Below are positions 4,756 to 7,268 of a stretch of 7,268 bases of DNA, one piece after another; positions within the stretch are counted from its first letter, which is position 1, and each line of letters starts with the position of its first letter. The position numbers and the translations under genes are program-made. This stretch comes from Microcaldota archaeon (lineage in GTDB: Archaea > Micrarchaeota > Micrarchaeia > Anstonellales > Anstonellaceae). The notes beneath the pieces were generated by a model that was not told the DNA's origin, did not search any database, and saw only the letters and a program-made list of their open reading frames with translations. Location: assembly GCA_023248665.1 (NCBI GenBank), contig JAHFEC010000059.1, positions 1 through 7,268 of the forward strand, written 5' to 3'.

Positions 4756-5085
4756 TTATTCCGCCGGCGCGTCGTCCGAGCCGGCCGAGGCCGCCTCGCT
4801 CTCGCTTTGCGCCGGGGCGTTTTCTTCCGCCGCCGGGGCGCTCGCCTCTCCGCCCGCCTGCCCGACCGCATAGCGCTGCTTGACGTCGCTGATGCGAATA
4901 TGCAGGGTCTGGCCGACCTTGGCGCCCGCCACGAATATGACGAATCCGTCCTTCTTGGCGATGCCGTCGCCGCGCGCGGCCTGCGCTTCGATGGTCACGT
5001 CCAGCTCGTCCCCGACCTTGACGGGCTTGGGGCCCGTATCCTCGAATCTTGGGCGTCCTTCTCGATCGTTTCCTCTTCCGTACAT
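4756..5085 (-). CDS. TRAM-domain RNA-binding protein, 109 aa
   Basis: Small single-domain TRAM proteins are widespread in archaea and bind RNA; some act as cold-shock-like RNA chaperones. Residues 20-76 form the TRAM beta barrel: PVKVGDELDVTIEAQAARGD (21-40), GIAKKDGFVIFVAGAKVGQ (41-59) and the final strand HIRISDVKQRYAVG (62-75). The first 19 residues are Arg/Gly-rich (MYGRGNDREGRPRF), as in many archaeal copies. The last 32 residues (78-109) are Ala, Glu, Ser and Pro only, apart from a few Gly, Gln, Asn and Asp, with no Lys or Arg: a disordered acidic tail. AAGGAG lies before the ATG at 5085 with a spacing of ten bases; a second, out-of-frame ATG lies between them at 5095. The gene starts 116 bases after aguA and could be read with it or from its own promoter. 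Confidence 0.9.
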   Translation of the reverse strand: MYGRGNDREGRPRFEDTGPKPVKVGDELDVTIEAQAARGDGIAKKDGFVIFVAGAKVGQTLHIRISDVKQRYAVGQAGGEASAPAAEENAPAQSESEAASAGSDDAPAE

Positions 5086-5160
5086 ACTCGCTCATCTCCT
5101 TGGCTGTCTGTCGTATCCGCATCTTGGCAGGCGTTCGGCCCGCAAATATGCAAATAGCGT

Positions 5161-5169
5161 CATATATTA
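5161..5169 (-). promoter_or_regulatory. Possible TATA box of the TRAM gene
   Basis: The minus strand reads TAATATATG. Transcription would start near 5140 and give a leader of about 54 bases carrying AAGGAG. GCATATTTGC at 5142-5151 (minus strand) is a weaker alternative. Confidence 0.35.
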
Positions 5170-5201
5170 AGCGCGGGAAATTTAAATGGCTATGTAGGTA
5201 T

Positions 5202-6257
5202 TCAGCCTTCCTTGGGCTCCTGCGCCGTCGCGCAGTGGATGCCGCCATAGCCGAAGACGAGTTCGCGGGCGGGAATGGGGAGGACTTCGCGCCCCGAAAA
5301 GCACGAGGCGAGGATTTCGGCCGCCTCTTCGTCTTTCTGGTCCCCGAACACGGGCAGGAGCACGAGCTTATTCGCGAGGTAGAAATTGGCATAGCTGGCC
5401 GGCAGGCGCCGGTTCTCTTCGGCGTCCGTGATCGGCTTTGGCATGGGCAGGCGCACGATTTCACCAAAGGACGCCTGCGAGCGCAAAAGCGCCTCATTCT
5501 CGGCCAGCACCCGCGAGTTGGGGTCGGACTTGTTTTCGCTGAAATTGCACAATACCTTCCCTTCGCCAAAAAAGCGGGCGAAATCGTCCACGTGCCCGTC
5601 CGTATCATCGCCCTCGATGCCGCAGGAAAGCCAGATGATTTCACGAATGCCCAAGAAATCGCGCAGGTATTGGGAGATTTGAGATTGGTTGAGGCCGGGA
5701 TTGCGGTTCTTGTTGAGCAAACATTGTTTTGTGGTGAGCAGCTTTCCGGCCCCGTCCACGTCGAATGAGCCGCCCTCCATCACGATGCCGGGATGAAAGA
5801 CGCGCACGCCCCGGTCTTGGACGCGCCGGGCGATTTCCTCGCCGGTTTGGTTGTCAGCCAGCAGGTCGTCATATTTGTTGCCCCACGCGTTGAACTCCCA
5901 CTTGACGGCCGCCCGCCCGCGCGTTTTCTTGTGCAAAAGAAAAGTTGGGCCATAGTCGCGAATCCACACGTCGGCAGAAGGGATGATGTGGGGATGGAGA
6001 TTGGAGTCGCGGGCCCCGGCGCGATCGAGGCGCCGGCCCGCGTCTTCTTTCGTTTTCTCGTCATCGACGAGCAGATTGACCTTCTCATGTTCGCTCAGCG
6101 CCACCGCCATCTGCTCGAACGTTTTTTCCACCGCCGGCCGCACGCGCGCCGGGAAAGTGAGCGGATTTTTGGGCCACGAGAGCCACGTGCCCTCGTGCGC
6201 GTGCCATTCGGGGGGCATGGAAAAGCCCAAGGAGGCAGGGGTGGAAGAAGAAGACAT
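5202..6257 (-). CDS. aguA: Agmatine deiminase
   Basis: Hydrolyses agmatine to N-carbamoylputrescine and ammonia, the substrate of the AguB encoded just upstream. The 351-residue protein has the pentein fold expected for the peptidylarginine-deiminase family. PPEWHAHEGTWLSWP (15-29) is the typical opening; WIRDYGPTF (98-106), MEGGSFDVDG (160-169) and GDDTDGHVDD (216-225) carry the substrate-binding acids and His222; GYGGIHCATAQEP (336-348) contains the nucleophile, Cys342. Family members usually have three or four glycines before the IHC; here one is replaced by Tyr. Length is normal. The ATG follows GGTGA, eight bases away, which overlaps the aguB stop codon; the seven-base gap shows a two-gene operon. 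Arginine deiminases of this fold exist, but the motif wording is that of AguA. Confidence 0.94.
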   Translation of the reverse strand: MSSSSTPASLGFSMPPEWHAHEGTWLSWPKNPLTFPARVRPAVEKTFEQMAVALSEHEKVNLLVDDEKTKEDAGRRLDRAGARDSNLHPHIIPSADVWIRDYGPTFLLHKKTRGRAAVKWEFNAWGNKYDDLLADNQTGEEIARRVQDRGVRVFHPGIVMEGGSFDVDGAGKLLTTKQCLLNKNRNPGLNQSQISQYLRDFLGIREIIWLSCGIEGDDTDGHVDDFARFFGEGKVLCNFSENKSDPNSRVLAENEALLRSQASFGEIVRLPMPKPITDAEENRRLPASYANFYLANKLVLLPVFGDQKDEEAAEILASCFSGREVLPIPARELVFGYGGIHCATAQEPKEG

Positions 6258-6264
6258 GACGGAT

Positions 6265-7176
6265 TCACCACTTCACCTTCCGTTCAGTCAGCTTTCCATA
6301 CATTTCGGGCCGTCTATTATAGAAAAACCGCCAGCCCTCGCGCACCATCATGGAATGGGCTAGGTCGACGGGCACGAGAAGCACCTCTTCGCCCGCGCCG
6401 GCCCGGGCCAACGTCTTGCCGAACGCATCGCACACGAACGAGCCGCCCCAGAAAGACATGGCCCCCTCGCGCCCGCAGCGGTTGACGGCGGCGACAATGA
6501 CGTTGTTGGCAATGGCATGCCCGCGCATGACGTTCTCCCACGCCTCCTGCCAGTTGCCCTCGGCCTGCCTGACGCCGTCCACCAGACCGATGGCCGTGGG
6601 GTAGAAAAGGATGTCCGCGCCCAAGAGCGCGCAGATGCGCGCGCTTTCCGGATACCACTGGTCGTAGCAGATGAGCGGGCTGATTCGGACAGGGGGTGCG
6701 GGGGCGGACGGGGCGGGCGGCGCTTCGAACACTTGGAAGCCCGTGTCCCCTTTCTCGAAATAGTGCTGCTCCCAGAAATTCGGATCGTGCGGGATGTGCG
6801 TCTTGCGGTAAAAGCCGAGCATCTTCCCCCCGGGCGAGAACACCGCCGATGTGTTGTAAAGTTTTTTGGTTTTGGGGTCCTGCTCGTAGATCGAGCCGCC
6901 CACGAGCGTGATTTTGTTTTTCCTGGCGCATGAGGCGAGGGCATTCGAAGTTTCACCGGGGACTGGTTCGGAGTATTTTTCGGCTTTCTTCCCTTCCGGG
7001 CTGCCTTTTTCATACTGGGCGAAATAGGGGCTCGTGAACAGCTCGGGCAAACACACGATGGAGGCCCCCTTCTTGGCGGCCTGCGAAACTAGCTCGAGCG
7101 CATGGGCGAGGTTGTCCGCCGGCTCCGGCGCCATCTCCATCTGGATCAGGCCGAGGGTGATCCTGGTTTTTTCCAT
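6265..7176 (-). CDS. aguB: N-carbamoylputrescine amidase
   Basis: A nitrilase-superfamily amidohydrolase that splits N-carbamoylputrescine into putrescine, CO2 and ammonia, completing the arginine-agmatine-putrescine route with AguA. In the 303-residue protein the triad is visible: Glu45 in CLPELF (42-47), Lys125 in FYRKTHIPHD (122-131) and Cys170 in LICYDQWYPE (168-177). GHAIANNVIVAAVNR (219-233) and FWGGS (242-246) are typical of this branch. A Pro/Ala-rich stretch (EAPPAPSAPAPP, 151-162) before the nucleophile strand looks like a local insertion. The ATG at 7176 is preferred over the TTG one codon earlier. No Shine-Dalgarno sequence precedes it, and a weak TATA-like CTTTTAG lies about 28 bases upstream. 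First gene of the aguBA pair, 24 bases after the stop of the preceding gene. Confidence 0.94.
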   Translation of the reverse strand: MEKTRITLGLIQMEMAPEPADNLAHALELVSQAAKKGASIVCLPELFTSPYFAQYEKGSPEGKKAEKYSEPVPGETSNALASCARKNKITLVGGSIYEQDPKTKKLYNTSAVFSPGGKMLGFYRKTHIPHDPNFWEQHYFEKGDTGFQVFEAPPAPSAPAPPVRISPLICYDQWYPESARICALLGADILFYPTAIGLVDGVRQAEGNWQEAWENVMRGHAIANNVIVAAVNRCGREGAMSFWGGSFVCDAFGKTLARAGAGEEVLLVPVDLAHSMMVREGWRFFYNRRPEMYGKLTERKVKW

Positions 7177-7200
7177 CAAATACGGATACGATAGCTAAGG

Positions 7201-7207
7201 CTAAAAG
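7201..7207 (-). promoter_or_regulatory. Weak TATA-like element before aguB
   Basis: The minus strand reads CTTTTAG, about 28 bases from the aguB ATG. The spacing fits a leaderless transcript but the sequence is a poor match and it overlaps the stop codon of the preceding frame. Read-through from upstream is an alternative. Confidence 0.25.
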
Positions 7208-7268
7208 GTTTCGCGGTGCCATCTTTCCATGGCTTCCGAAGGGAAACCCTCCTCTCTTGCCGCCCTGC
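7201..7268 (-). CDS. C-terminal end of an unidentified gene
   Basis: One of the three minus-strand frames at the right edge gives a protein-like tail, RAAREEGFPSEAMERWHRETF, of which only the last 21 codons are in the window, ending at TAG (7203-7201). The composition (Glu, Arg, aromatic) is far more natural than the other two frames, one of which runs on into aguB out of frame and one of which ends at the aguB start (TGATG). Too short to name. It would be the gene upstream of aguB, on the same strand. Confidence 0.4.
   Translation of the reverse strand, partial: RAAREEGFPSEAMERWHRETF

Noticed and set aside
4656..4871. N-terminal extension of pyrE by 72 codons
   Set aside because: The extra residues are Arg/Ala noise crossing the terminator and overlapping the TRAM gene; homology starts at 4655, where a TATA box is correctly placed.
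4559..5644. Long minus-strand ORF of 361 codons spanning aguA, TRAM and pyrE
   Set aside because: Arg/Ser/Pro-rich out-of-frame reading through three recognised genes, typical of G+C-rich DNA.
7176..7268. Upstream frame ending in TGATG overlap with the aguB start
   Set aside because: The 30-codon translation is Arg/Lys/Ser-rich and less protein-like than the frame ending at 7201.
7209..7268. Possible structured RNA at the right edge (imperfect stem around GGCTTCC / GGGAAACC)
   Set aside because: The stem has a mismatch, no known RNA motif is recognised, and a coding tail explains the region better.

Overview
The window looks archaeal. Several genes have an A+T-rich TATA-type element about 24-28 bases upstream of the start codon and little or no leader. 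Genes inside operons instead carry GGTGA-type ribosome binding sites. There is a small TRAM-domain protein of the archaeal type and a small DUF5752-like protein. Most of the window is G+C-rich (for example 40 of 60 bases at 3301-3360). A DPANN-type or other uncultivated archaeon would fit, but the lineage cannot be fixed from this sequence. Every gene I can support lies on the minus strand, so the window reads right to left.

From the right edge: the last codons of an unidentified gene (7201-7268); aguB and aguA (7176-5202), which together convert agmatine to putrescine; a TRAM-domain RNA-binding protein (5085-4756), followed by T-rich terminator-like tracts; and a pyrE-pyrF operon (4655-3047) for the last two steps of UMP synthesis. 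Both pyr proteins resemble bacterial-type forms.

Next comes an A+T-rich island (about 3046-1583; 23 of 60 bases are G/C at 2101-2160). It holds a short fragment resembling a Lon protease C-terminus, a perfect 65-bp direct repeat present twice, and a 354-residue RelA/SpoT-type nucleotidyltransferase-domain protein. That protein resembles bacterial homologues but has a good archaeal TATA box. This island is the most unusual part of the window and may be horizontally acquired.

Left of the island are a stand-alone NAD(P)H-hydrate dehydratase (1497-691) with an odd seven-codon leader ORF upstream, an intergenic region with a 22-bp tandem duplication, a DUF5752-like small protein (524-264), and the start of a membrane protein that runs off the left edge (220-1).

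No rRNA, tRNA, CRISPR array, transposase or integrase was seen. The recognised genes are core metabolism (polyamine, pyrimidine, cofactor repair) interrupted by one island with a possible alarmone or toxin-type enzyme.
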